The notes under the pieces were generated by a model. The model ran no database searches, was not told the DNA's origin, and saw only the letters and a list, made by a program, of their open reading frames with translations. The translations under genes were made by a program, and so were the position numbers. Below, one piece after another: positions 46,203 through 57,918 of a stretch of 64,000 nt of DNA. Source of the stretch: Cylindrodendrum hubeiense (Eukaryota > Ascomycota > Sordariomycetes > Hypocreales > Nectriaceae); contig JAANBB010000006.1 in assembly GCA_014621425.1 (NCBI GenBank), forward strand, positions 310,001 through 374,000, in the 5' to 3' direction. Position 1 is the first letter of the stretch, and every line of letters starts with the position of its first letter.

Positions 46203-48032
46203 GCTCTATTTTGGTAGATGGAATTATAACAAATAAATTCATCTTGCAATTCTATTTCATAAGCCATAGCTCTTTGACTTTATCTATCGCAGTTGTGTTA
46301 TCCAAGGATAATGAAGGGATGCGCTGACGCATGACTTGCTACCTGCATGTAGAGCATACACGTCAGTTCAATAGATATGCCACTTGCTCACTCCTATGAT
46401 GACATGAAGAATAGAAATACCAGTTGAACGGAGAGGCTGATACCTGATTTTCATTCTGGTACGAATTGTCAGTTACAGGATTAAGATCCGTTATACAACA
46501 AAAACAGCGTGGTAATATAGAACTGAAAGCTGCCTGTAGTAGTATATAAGTAAGTTCAAAGTATGACCATCTATCCTAACCACATGCAACTTGTGTCTTC
46601 TCTTGCCTAGTGTGTGGGGGAATCACAGAGATAGTCAGAGACCTAACAACCAACCCACCAAAGCAGGTGCTGTGACTGTGGTGATAACGGCACAATGGCG
46701 ATGCGTCCGCAATGTCGGTAAAGGCGTAGGTAAAAGACTCTCAAAGTGAACAAAACAGACCAGACTGACCGATACCATCAATTGGCATCATCTGATCAAA
46801 CGGGTCACGATACAATGCCGCAAAGATAGGCTCAAAAGAGCGTGAATTCGTCGTGCTAGAAAAATAGTTTACTAGATGACCATGACGGTGCTAAAAGGTT
46901 GAGAATCCGGATGAATCTGACCGCGATCTCTCAATCCTACCCTGCAGCTCTCAATGACTGATTAATTGACCTTATCCAATGGCCTTAATGCCTGCCGGAA
47001 TGACCTAGACAGGATATCCCGAGCCTCAAATGGGCTTACATCCTGACTGGCACACATACCAGCCAAGAACGCCCTAATAGGCATTCTACCCCGGAAGACC
47101 TGCTATCCCTAACACACTAGGCATCATCTGCAAAGAGACAGAGAGCGAAGTCACCGAAACCGGTGCCATGGATAAGATGGCACGCGGAATTGACTATGTA
47201 GGCCTAGTGAAGCTGTGTGGCTTCTAACTCAGTCGGTACCGACGTGGGAGAATCTCGTCGGTCAATTCTATAGCTCAAGTCAAGTACCCGAAGAAAATAT
47301 ATTGCCAACAGCAGCAAAAGAATCAGCAAAGCTGGCAGAACTAGCAGAATCAGGCACGAACGGGTTACGGAAAGGCGCTAGAATCAAGTCCAGGTCACGG
47401 CAACCCACAAAACGAATCCCAACACCAAAATTGTCAACATATGGAGGATTTGTTCTCTAGCTGTAGATCGTGGTGGGCATCAGGCTTATTCTCGACTCTC
47501 TCAACATGGTGCTTACCGTTGTACAGGGGTGCAAGTTATGATGCTATTTCAGTGTGTACCGGCAGACCTGTAGCCCGTTCTATCCAACAATCTTGCCTGT
47601 GACCGGCTATGTATCCCTATCACTATAGTTATGACTTGTGCTTCAAGGTGCGTTGTGGTGGATGTAGCAGAGTGGCGGGCAAAGAAACAGGAGAAAGAAA
47701 ACAGAAATATCTGTATGGTCAATTGAGAACCAGCGATATCAGGGCCCAGCGTCTCTCAATTTACGTTAAAATTTCGTGGCATGGCTGCTAGGAAGACCCT
47801 TACACCATGGAGATGCAATGTGAATAGCTTCATTGCAAGACCCCGCTTTTGGCTTTGAAGCTCCACACTGCCACCGCTGTGGTCGCGCGGTAGCTACACA
47901 ATGCAACTAATCCTATCCTAATCCGCCTAATGACAGCCAGCGGGCTTGATGACGCATTGCTCAAGACTTTTAATAGTCGGACGCCTCTGGCTTCTCTCGC
48001 AGCGCTTTGCATTCTTCGAACCTAAGCAAGTG

Positions 48033-48377
48033 TCAATGGTTAATATAATACCGCTATCTGTCGTCATAACACTCAAATTGATCTTCCCAATCTTTCTGTT
48101 GCCTTCTCCATGGTCGCCGTTTATTAAATTGCACGCGTTCGGCTCACTCCTTGCGTTGTGCTCCTGGACTAGGTACATGGTTTACAGGGACACGATGTTG
48201 CTCTTTGGCAGCGTGCCTCTTATCCCCGCCTCTCTAGCTGTTAGCATGACGTCATACTGCAAATCAAGATTATCAGAAGACACCAAAATTAAGACGACTT
48301 CTGAGCTGGGTGTGATATTTGCATTTCTGGGCGTATTCTTCTCATCACTCTACAACGTAGGGATCTCTACATTCTGA
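48033..48377 (+). CDS. Possible small membrane protein or gene fragment
   Basis: From the ATG at 48033 the frame encodes about 114 residues with three hydrophobic stretches (IPLSVVITLKLIFPIFLL; FGSVPLIPASLAV; LGVIFAFLGVFFSSLY) separated by charged loops. The frame is open upstream to 47946. No family is recognised and no intron is needed. It may be the remnant of a larger transporter-like gene or a chance hydrophobic frame in AT-rich DNA. Confidence 0.3.
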   Translation, partial: SMVNIIPLSVVITLKLIFPIFLLPSPWSPFIKLHAFGSLLALCSWTRYMVYRDTMLLFGSVPLIPASLAVSMTSYCKSRLSEDTKIKTTSELGVIFAFLGVFFSSLYNVGISTF

Positions 48378-48540
48378 CAACAGTTCAACATGTCGAGCAT
48401 GCAGCTGCTACTCAATCAGACACAGATCTTCTCCTCTTCAACTTCTTTACTTTATTCCTTTTATTGACAAGTTCCCGGTGTGGACCGTGGTCCCACTCAA
48501 CCGCTAGGTCTTAATCTTCCCCGCAGGTGCATGTATTATG

Positions 48541-48711
48541 TCTCTGAGTGCCCAAATGCTTGTGGGGTTGCCTGGGACGAATCGGATTTAAGCCAATACA
48601 GAGCCCAGCTAGCAGATATCTCATCTGGCGGTGGACTGACAGAATTATTGGTATTTGTCAAACCTGGGGAAGTCTAGAGCTGCCCCACAGGCATTTGGGC
48701 ACTCAAAGAGA
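48541..48711 (+). mobile_element. Dispersed MITE-like element, copy 3, with both terminal inverted repeats
   Basis: The left end TCTCTGAGTGCCCAAATGCT, continuing TGTGGGG, is mirrored at the right end by the reverse complement of CCCCACAGGCATTTGGGCAC, continuing TCAAAGAGA. This gives terminal inverted repeats of about 28 bp around a core of about 115 bp with no coding capacity. Relatives sit at 23.2 and 38.5 kb. I could not define a target-site duplication, so the superfamily is open. Confidence 0.7.
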
Positions 48712-49793
48712 TCACTCTATTGTGACCCAAACGCCACGGATATGCAGAATTCAGGTGTTCCGACTCTTCGAGATTTTATGCTAGCTGAAAGGGCTGACAT
48801 AGCTGAGGCGAAAACAAGCCGCAGAAGCATGCATTCGGCACCACAGCGGATCCTCCGTATCCTCACGGATGCACCAATATTCCTTGGCTTTAATTAACGG
48901 GCTAAGGTCGGATCAGACCACTACCGATGCAGCCGGAAGTACTAGATGGACCAAAGGCCTTTTCCATTGGATGCCGTTATGTCATAATTCTTTCATGATA
49001 CATTTATGAGCGCGCCCATGCGTTGTTGGGCTGCTCCGATCTGCACCCTAAGAGTGCACGAAGACTAAATATAACAGCGAATAGACTACTAGTGTGGGTG
49101 TCGCCATAATTTTCCGCGGTTGCACCATATTGTTCCGTGGTTGCACCGTGGCAGGCCGAGACCACTGTACAAGTTGTTAACTCCCCCCGCAAAAATGGGC
49201 GTTGACTAAGACCGGGATGACGAGATCCTTGAGTAACTTGTTGTAAGCACGAAAACTAACGGCGGAGAGCGCTTTCTAGCTAACACCAAGAAACCGGCTT
49301 CTGCGTGATGGACCCTGAGGATGAGGGGATGGAATGGTAACGGTGACGGCTGAGCGACGTTGGGCCGAAAATCCCGATTGGTGCTCTAGTCTAGCGAGGC
49401 CTCGGTAGGCACCGCCATCTGGAAGCCGGCTCAGCCGTTGTACTCGAAAAAACAAGTGATATGATAGTATGTATCGGAGCGCTTGGGCTGAATTTCTTTT
49501 TGAGGCGATGAGGCTGCAACGCCATGTCGGGGAGTGACATTCATACACCGAGGTTACTAACCTCAAAATAGCCTTGGCTTTTCTGTTGTCGCTCCGTGCG
49601 CTGCCACGCAACCGGGCCAGCCAGCCTCGCTCTATAGAACATATGCCACATCAGAGCGCTAGTCTAGCAGGTTGGAGTGGCAATAGGCTATGCACATAAG
49701 ACCAGCGCAGTCGAAAGCCATGTTGCGAAAACAGGTTAGCTCCCAGGTTATCCTCCTGCATGAATACGATATCACAAGCATATACGAGTTCAT

Positions 49794-49855
49794 GGCTGAT
49801 TTTGGCTGATTTTGGCTGATTTTGGCTTATCCAAACATCGGCGATCATCGGCGAT
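49794..49855. repeat. Short tandem repeats GGCTGATTTT and CATCGGCGAT
   Basis: About 3.5 copies of GGCTGATTTT run from 49794, followed directly by two copies of CATCGGCGAT (49837-49856). The sequence is non-coding, upstream of the repeat-protein gene at 50153. Confidence 0.75.
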
Positions 49856-49920
49856 CACTGTAATTCGAACTCGAAATGTGCCACTTGCACTTTGGTATTT
49901 TCCGTGGCCTTCACATCCGG

Positions 49921-49994
49921 TCACTCGCGTCATCAGGGAATGATATTGCAAGTCTACTCACTCGCGTCATCAGGGAATGTTATTGCAACTATAC
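49921..49994. repeat. 37-bp tandem duplication upstream of the KYPVT-repeat gene
   Basis: TCACTCGCGTCATCAGGGAA, continued by TGATATTGCAAGTCTAC, is followed at 49958 by a second copy differing at only four positions. It lies about 160-230 bp before the ATG and would duplicate any activator site it contains. Confidence 0.85.
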
Positions 49995-50021
49995 ATGGGG
50001 AGAACTCAGCAACAGCTTCTG

Positions 50022-50027
50022 TATAAA
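50022..50027 (+). promoter_or_regulatory. TATA box of the KYPVT-repeat gene
   Basis: TATAAA within CTGTATAAAGAGGG, about 130 bp before the ATG. The leader that follows is CA-rich (CTTGCCTCAACTTGCAAACT), as in highly expressed fungal genes. Confidence 0.55.
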
Positions 50028-50152
50028 GAGGGCATTGTGCTCTTTGGTTTACGCGTACTTCACTCTTGCCTCAACTTGCAAACTCAACCCAACTCGCAAC
50101 ACTACTCCAAATCACAAACCATCTTTACATCACCCAGCTCAGCCTGTTCAAA

Positions 50153-50542
50153 ATGAAGTTCTTCACTCTCGTTTCGTCCTTCCTTTCCATGACGATGGTT
50201 CTTGCCGTTCCTGGCGATTATTATGGCAAGGTTACAAAGACGGTGACCGTGACTGACACGGTCACGATCACCAAGAAGGTCAACTACCCCGTCACTACCA
50301 CAAAGACAGACACCGTCACCGAAACAGACACCGTCTACAAGACGGTCAAATATCCTGTCACCATCAAGAAAACGGAAACAATCACAAAGACGGTCAAATA
50401 TCCTGTCACCACCACCAAAACGATCAAATACCCTGTCACCACCACCAAGACAATCAAATACCCTGTCACCACCACCGAGACCGACACGGTAACCAAGACG
50501 GTCACAAAGAAGCCCTATGGCGATCCCCATTACCGCGAGTGA
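50153..50542 (+). CDS. Small secreted protein of Lys-Tyr-Pro-Val-Thr repeats
   Basis: An intron-less frame of 129 codons. Residues 1-18 are a signal peptide (MKFFTLVSSFLSMTMVLA, then VPGDYYGK). The rest is almost wholly repeats: about five copies of KYPVTTTKT or its variant NYPVTTTKT, alternating with KTVTVTDTVT and ETDTVYKTV units, ending KKPYGDPHYRE. There is no Cys, no helix and no GPI signal. The Thr/Lys/Tyr content suggests an O-glycosylated wall or matrix fibre-like protein. Its TDTVT-type units recall the Thr-rich regions of the two genes at 42.4 and 44.9 kb. ATG context TCAAAATGAAG is good. Confidence 0.75.
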   Translation: MKFFTLVSSFLSMTMVLAVPGDYYGKVTKTVTVTDTVTITKKVNYPVTTTKTDTVTETDTVYKTVKYPVTIKKTETITKTVKYPVTTTKTIKYPVTTTKTIKYPVTTTETDTVTKTVTKKPYGDPHYRE

Positions 50543-52955
50543 GGAGGTATGTAACTCGAAGACCACTTCAATTGATGGTAGCGACTGACATTTCAAGGAT
50601 AATTCGTGATTTAATAAAGTAGCCGCTATGAGTTGGGTGGTGTAAGCACTTTGAGTATTTACCCCAGCGGCAGAATCAGTGACTGGGTTTGGATGCGTCC
50701 GAATACATTGATTTCATCACTACGGTCCTTTTAATTATGCCGAACCTCGCTTACTCTATTGTTCATTTTCTTTCTGCTATCCCTTTTATCAAGTGACCTT
50801 TAGTCAATGGATTGGAACACTGATTGCTCGATGGCGAGTATATTTAATATTCTTGACACTACATTCATTTATGTAATTACAGATAGTCACAGTATATTCA
50901 CGGTGTTTCAGCCGCCTCTGGATGAAAATACAACCACAATACGGTAGAAGAAGACTGCCAGGAAGCTTGTGTATGATTTCTTTCAAGTGATGTGTGGGAA
51001 AACAATCAGTGATGTTCTGCATAATTATTTATTCACTGCGGGGGTGAAAATGAACAAGTGGCTAGAGAGGGCGGATGGGTTCTAAGTGCGGCAGTTGCCG
51101 TGACAAGGTTCAATGATAAGATGATGTTGGAGTAGCCCTTCAGATCAGTGGGAATAGGTGAGGGTTTCCTAATGCGTTCACGTTTAGCAATCTGGGTCTG
51201 GAGTTCTTCAGCTTTGAGCCGAACAAAATTTGTGAGGGCGAGTAGCTGGGCGAATAATGGCATAAGACCCTTACAATTTATGCAGTGGGAAATTGTTCGT
51301 TCAAGCGTACCTAGTCTCACCAAGTGGCGGCTGCAAGCTGGAGCTGAAGTTGGTGTAATAGCTCCTCATGGTAAAAGTAGCAACCGTGCGGCTCGACAAA
51401 AAGTGCGGCATTTTGTGAGTACAGCGAATCTGGATTTGGCTGTCAATGTTGACTGCAGCTATCTAGACAAATATACTATAAGCCACATGCCAGATATTTC
51501 TCGAGCTCCCCAGACCCTCATTCTCATGCTGCTATTCTCTTGGCTAACCGGTAGTAATAGTACCGAGGGACAGAAGTTTCAGTACATGGACCTGAAAGTC
51601 ATATTTTTAGCAATTACGGTGAATACTCATGATGCAGGCTACGTTACGTGCGTTGTTAACGCCAAGTTTGATGACAAGTTGGGTACCACAGCATCATAGG
51701 TTCACAACGCAGAGCAGCGACTACCAATCATATTGAGTTCGTCTCACCCACCTGCGACCATGGCTGCAGTGGTCAAGTCGCAACGGTAGCAGGCTGAGAT
51801 AATGATGGTTACGGTGAAGATGGGGGCGGCGAGAGAATTATTAAATATAGGCTGTCTGTAGTGAGACGAAGGCATTTTGCCTTGTGGTGCGCTGCAATGG
51901 TATCAAGAACATGGTTGGCTTCTTTGATCAATGATTTGGGACGATGGGGGTGCCTCACCCGTGGTGCGAGAGTTACATGCAGGGAGGCTTCTGCCAGCAG
52001 CAGCTGAAAAGCACCCCTGTAGCTAGGCGGCTTGAGGACAGGGGAAACCCCAATCAGCTTGCAACGGATCTGAGATGCAAAGGATTCCCCAGGGGGGAGA
52101 GGTGGGGGGATCTGAGTACCCCGCATCCTTAAACTCCAGAAGGCTCTAGCAACCTGAAAGGTTCCAAATCGGTACCTTGCACTGGTTATAGCTAGAGTGC
52201 AATACGTCTTGATCTTTCCATAATTATTGATCCGGACTTTGCAGGCTACTGAAAGTGCACTCGACTAGAGGGAAGCCTGGGTTTGGGAGGGGGGGCACAC
52301 GGCATGCATTTGCTAAGACCAGGTCTGTTATTGCTCAAGTTACGGCACTGCTTCGTGCAGCGGGATTTCTGTGGATACTCGGCCAACATGCTAAAATGTT
52401 GCCAAGCTACCACGCCACCTTGGTAGCGAGGGGCGAACTTGAAAGAAGAATTGGAGCGGCTGAGATGCTTATCAAGCCAACTTGAGCGGATTGTCAGCAC
52501 CGTTGCAGCCACGAGCCGAGTTGGGGGTAATCTGCAATGCCGGGACAGGATACGCGGAATGCATGCAGTGGAGGCTGGGCTGACATGGCGAATAATAACC
52601 CAACAAGTCATCGCATGACACACAGACTCATACTTGTAACCAAATGCCGGGCATAACCATCTGACCAAGCTGCCGACTTTCAAGCAGCCAAGCAACGCCA
52701 CAGCGTCGGCCTGCCTCCCCCCCCGCTCCATTTGGCCACGAAATAAATGGAAACGCCAGTTGTGATGAATGACATGGAAATTGTGTTGTGCAAGTTGAGT
52801 CGGGTAGCAGTTCTCGCCCCCTTCAATTTGCACACAAGCTTCAGCGAGACGGCAGATTCGAGCATCTGCTGACTCTTTTCTGCTTGCATCTTCGCTCTTA
52901 TTCAGTGTGGTTACAACCCAAAGCTGCACTTAGAGCCATAATCATCAGCAAGCCA
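50543..52955. other. Gene-poor gap with possible decayed exons
   Basis: About 2.4 kb. Two minus-strand stretches at 51.03-51.5 kb and 51.81-52.1 kb read protein-like and are listed as one possible remnant. The remaining frames, including 52246-52929 on the minus strand, have no recognisable motif. Confidence 0.35.
51033..52126 (-). pseudogene. Possible decayed gene of unknown family
   Basis: On the minus strand a candidate exon after an acceptor at about 51451 reads PNPDSLYSQNAALFVEPHGC and FYHEELLHQLQLQLAAAT. A second candidate from about 51251 reads LLALTNFVRLKAEELQTQIA and ends at a stop at 51033-51035. I could not join them in one phase across a GT-AG intron. Further upstream, 51850-52020 reads FQLLLAEASLHVTLAPRV and KEANHVLDTIAAHHKAK. 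Composition suggests former coding sequence, possibly a regulator with a coiled segment, but frames disagree. It could also be a gene whose splicing I misread. Confidence 0.3.
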
Positions 52956-54302
52956 ATGGCCCACCAGCGTCATGACTTCTGGACTTTCCGGGGTTCCATC
53001 GTTTCGCTCCTTTTCGCCCAAATCCAGATCTCGATCGTTCTCGCCAAATCTGATCCTACCCAGTGTGCAGCCTCATATATCCAAGGTAATGTCAATCGAA
53101 GCGTGCCAGACTAAACCATGCGCTATGGTATGAAACATACACTCTTATCGTATCTATCATGAGAGTTCAAGCCAATGCCTCAGTGAGGATTAACTTTAGT
53201 AAAGGGAAGCTAATATGCATCATCTATGAACGGTACCGGTTGCCTGGCTACACTCCGATGACCTGTTTAAGCTGGTCAACACTTTTGAGCATATCTGTCA
53301 TAATTCGCCTATGTTCAGTCAAAATCTTGTGCCAGGTCTGCTGATACTCGACGTAGATCATGTAGCCTTGCTTAATGATCTTGATGTTGGACGCGAACGA
53401 GTAGCCGCGATGACCTCAAATGATGACGCCACAGCTCTTACTCAATAGATCTTTGGAGAGACACCGCATGTTATGATTGTTGTTGAGTGTAATCTCCGTA
53501 ATATCGATGCCTTCTTCTACTACTTCTATTCGTATGACCGGGGGGCATGTCTAACGGGATACGTTATTGGGATGACCTTGGCAACTGGCGAGCTTGCTTT
53601 CCTTCTTTGGGGCACCCTTCAACATATTGCCTGGACTTACCGAGATCCAAGGGAGAACAGCATGGCAATTGTCCGTGATGGAAAGCCCACCGGTATCTAT
53701 TACAGTTAGCATTCAAGCGCCACTGCGTACCACTGCAATGACACGAGTCTTCTGCTAGAACCTGAGCGGATATGTCGAGTCTCACTATGAGAGCCTGCAG
53801 GAGTAAACTGTAGGATAGACTCAGTAGATTTCGATAGTCGATGATCTTCAGCGCGTGCAGCTCATACGCGAATTAGGCATCTTCAAAGCCAGTGAACGCT
53901 TTGCTCACTTTAGGAATATACTGTACTAACTGACCCTTCATGTTGTACTCAACTTATCCATGACAATGTCTTGTTAGACTATTGCGATACCGGTCGGCGC
54001 TGGGATTCCGTTACCTTTACACTGACGGGCCTGTTTTCTCCCGGGTATTACTCGTTTTGCGATTCAAATTCCACCTTATTCTTTTTTACTTCACCGGGAT
54101 CTGGGGTGACGAGGATCGCCGAAGGATTGCCCCTGTCTTGATTCGTTTCAGGATGGCAAGGGCTAGTTTGAATGTAACTCATGCGGAAAGGAGTCAAGGA
54201 CTATTCCCCGATTATCCTGAGCGTAGGAAAATCGTGCAATGGATTCTTTTTTGTCATAGTATCCGTATTATTTTCGCTCATGGCGGCTCTGTGTGTCCTT
54301 GA
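52956..54302 (+). pseudogene. Decayed Vps62-family gene
   Basis: From 53231 to 53790 one plus-strand frame reads like a Vps62-family protein (PF06101 type): VAWLHSDDLFK, ALLNDLDVG, MTSNDDATALTQ, then stop TAG at 53446-53448, then IFGETPHV, YFYSYDRGA, QHIAWTYRDPRENSM and RDGKPTGIYYS. TAG follows at 53707-53709, then HSSATAYHCNDTSLLLEPER and TGA at 53788-53790. Further on, QLIHDNVLLDYCDTGRRWDS (about 53950-54010) and, in another frame, FYFTGIWGDEDRR and GLFPDYPERRKIVQW continue the family order. So at least three stops and a frame change break it. A signal-peptide-like start at 52956 (MAHQRHDFW...) may be its first exon. The family's role, linked by name to vacuolar sorting, is poorly known. 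Confidence 0.78.
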
Positions 54303-57300
54303 CAGTGGTTATGGGGTCGATTTTGTTAATGGTCTTTTTCACTAAACACGGCATGACATAGTATAGGACTAAGAAATTTTATAGAAGGATAGACACCGAG
54401 ATGCTACTTGATGAATACAATGCGAGAGATGATGCTGTGTCGGATTATACTGAAGACGCTGGGTGACAGTATATAGACTGAGGTTTTGAATAAATCATAG
54501 AGACCTTGACAGCATGTGTGTAGAAGCGGGACCAAAGTAAAATAGTAGACTTAACACTGAAGCACATATATAGATACACATACCTTTCAAGTATCTAAAT
54601 GTGTAGCTCTGAAGGTTGTGCATTTCATTTGATGATGGTCTTGTGAAATATCTCAGATCAGACGTCCAGACTGTAGCGAAACAATGAGTCTTCCTCTAAA
54701 TCCAAAATACTTAAAGCTCGCCTTGTCTTATATTTCAAAATGTTCCTAGTGACTCTAATTTAGCCAATTGAAGTCAGGTTCAACGTCATACCGCAATTAG
54801 GAAGACTCTGGGACCCATCTGTGTCAATCTAAGACTGGCCCGGTCAACGATGCCCATTAGCTGTATATTGCCTTGACAATCTAAACATTACCCACCTTAC
54901 AGTGGCGCGTCCGGTTCAAGCCGAAATCTCTTGCTCTACTATGTTTGATAGCGTATTCTCCTCAAAGATAGCATGTTCCTAGCTGACATGAGAGTCGTCT
55001 GTGACCAGCTTTGCCATTTGGTCCTGCGCGCGAACATCTCCAATTTTGAGGTGACTGCATGCCGCCTCTATTTGAATCAGGCCGATGGCTATGTTGCTGG
55101 AGATAACTGCTGGAGAACACTGCCTCAATACGAATTCAACTGCAAGGCTGTGCTACAGTTGGCCAAGGTCCCTGAAAGGTGATAGATGAGAGTAACATGA
55201 CTCCGCCTATTGCTTCCAATTCATGAAGGTGCTATAGGAACGTGCCCTTGTCGAAATGGTCCTTTGGCTAAGACCATCACCGAAGCTTAGCTGACAGAGG
55301 AGTCTCACATGCGGAATGAAGAAGATCGCCCAAAAGCATGATCATAACTGCTTGGCAGATTACCGACTCCATCCCAGGCAGATTAACAAGGCACCGATGC
55401 AGTTACTCATGCAATTGGTTGCTTTTGGACGGAGTTAAAAACCCGTCCTTCCAGCCGTCTGAAGTCATATGCTCAGTAAGTACGATACCAATACTGAATA
55501 TTCGAACTATATTATGTGATGACATATGTTAAGAAATCCCGTTAAAGCATAGGATTGTAACTTCTTGACAATTCTTGACTAGTTCATAATGAAAATTGAC
55601 TTGGGTAATATTTCTACACTTTAAAGGAGTATTAAATAACACAGGAAGAACGTTAATAAGACTCATTTGCTTGAAGATGTATTAACAAGTTCAAATATTT
55701 ATGCATGTTAATGAGCGCTACTACTGTTGCTGATGTAGCTTTCAGTAGCGTAGCTTACGGTACACGTGTACTATACTGCCTATTCATTAAATAGAAGAGT
55801 ATAGAAGCGCAGCTCATTATTCAGTAAGTCGTGTGGCTAGTGCCAATCGTACAGGTGCAGGTTTCGTCGGTTCGGATGGCTGGCTCTCAGGAGTCAGCAA
55901 TGTGATTTACTTCAGCTGGGATACCGCAGCTCCAGGGGGGCCTTGAGCGGGTTCTATCTCATCATACCTTTTGAAGACAGGTTGTTAGCCCCATCAGAAT
56001 GGTCGCTGTCCTAGCCCAAAGGAATGATGGGCTGGATGTAGCCGTACAGAATGTGATAAACCCAGCGACAATACAAAAACGTATTAAATGAGGGTCTAGG
56101 AGTGCGGGTAATGTGGCAACGGGCTTTGATATTAAAGGAATCAAATATAAGGTTCACGGCCTGGTGCCATTCATTGAGATTGAAGCCCCCTAACATACTC
56201 GACCACTAATGCACAGACCTAGTTGGGCCAGCTTTCAGAAACTCACGATTCGACTCCTGCGCCAGGCAGATAAAATGGTCACCAGCCTTGCCCTTACCCT
56301 TGCCCAAGAAGTGACATGTGCTGGACGTCGTCATTCTCACGTGGTTCTCTGTGGGGAATTAATGACTCGAATGGATGCTTACGGCCGTTGTGGTCGCGAA
56401 GTGCCAGGGCACCAAGGACAGCCCCATGCCAAGTTCCCGTACAGGCAATGGGTCGCGTGCCTCGGGGGTTGGGGTTGGCAAAGGCTGCTGGAATGTGTCG
56501 TGGTATGCGTGAGACCACCGCTGGTAGGTGTCTCACCAGACACCAAAGCGCCGATCAATGCCTCTTTTTGCGGGCCACGCCGCAGCACTGTCCCGTGCCG
56601 TCTCCGACGTCGCCTATACATGGCTCAACTGTGCATGCACACCCTCACGGTATGAGGACAGAAAATTACTGCATGTGGTGGGATACGTGCTGTGGGATTC
56701 CCATGTGATGTCACAAACACGGCCAATATTCTTTCCCAGCCAATAAACACCCCGTGTACAATGGTGTTATGTGGAGAAGTCTCACGGCTTCGGCGATGAT
56801 GTGGAGAACGGGTGCGGGGGTGGCTCAGGTTTACACAAAACGCTCGCGTGCCATGTCTCTCTTACAATCATCTCCCAATAATCTCTAGCTACACCAGTCA
56901 GAATGAACCTTGGTGTTCCCTTTTTTGCGACATGTCTTGAAGCGGTCAAAGGAACGGCAGGTGATTTTACACCCATCAAGGTTCCTCATAGGTCTTTCAC
57001 AAAGTCACCCTATCCAATCCTCTTTTTATAATCAGGAATGATGTCGTGGGATGCTTGCCCTGATATTTGAACTACCCAAGTGTTTGAACTTACGACTCAC
57101 CTTGCAGAATATGTTGAGTTCGGGTGCGGCTACAACCTGCTGTGGTGGAATTCGGACTGCCCGGACATTTATCAGCCAGGGTCCAATCGGGCCACCGAGC
57201 GAAGGAACGAGATAGAGGCTGCCGTGAAAGGGTCTCGGAGTGACCCAGCCGCCTGACACAACATATCCACCACACCCACTATAATACACAGGAAACGTAG

Positions 57301-57918
57301 ATGGACTGCAGGGGGTCTGCGCATACATACGTCAGGTCTATCACACGGCTTCTGGCTCAAACCCGTATACTTGGTTGAGAGAAAAAGAGGCGTCGTTCAC
57401 GCGGCAATTATGCCTAGTACCAAAAAGGGAACATTCCGAATACAGGATATCATCATGGCTGGACCGCAGCTGTCGTGGATGTGTCAGCCTGGGTCTGGAC
57501 AATGTCCTCATCTTCACGAGTGTGGAATTGGCCGCCGAGACATTCCGAAAGAAGCCGACGGGATACTTAGACGAGCGATGCGCGCCTTTTCCAAGCCCAT
57601 CTTGTCGCCAACCCGGCAAGTCGGATCCGAGTACACAATCGGGCAACTCCGGCGACTCTACTGCTGCATCGTAAGTATCTTGGACATGTGTCATAGAATG
57701 GACGCGGAAAGCACGTATAATGTCTGGGAACCGAACCTAACCGTGTCTTGGACAGCCCTCGCGGGTTCTCATCATCGGATGTGCCCCTGATTAAAGACGG
57801 CGCCATCCATCTTCCTTGTCCCCAATACTAATTATCTAATCATAGCGCCCGACAATATCAATTCTGTGCCTCGTCCCAGTCTTCCCACCTCTACACAGCT
57901 TGCGGCAATATCCCCGTC
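54303..57918. other. Gene-poor AT-rich gap
   Basis: About 3.6 kb without a convincing gene. AT-rich decayed sequence fills 54.3-56.2 kb. Between 56.2 and 57.8 kb the base composition rises in GC and several overlapping frames are open on both strands (for example 57341-57694 minus and 57371-57790 plus), but none has a motif or clear splice partners. The right end should hold the promoter of the MFS gene. Confidence 0.4.

Larger units (their letters stand above)
46203..50152. other. Long gene-poor gap
   Basis: About 3.9 kb. Features listed separately are a short membrane-type frame at about 48 kb, the best copy of the dispersed element, and tandem repeats near 49.8-50.0 kb. The other frames (for example 47215-47460 and 49276-49611) lack convincing composition or motifs. 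Confidence 0.4.

Noticed and set aside
56209..57790. A gene among overlapping frames at 56.2-57.8 kb
   Set aside because: Both strands are open by GC composition alone; no motif, signal peptide or phase-consistent exon set was found.
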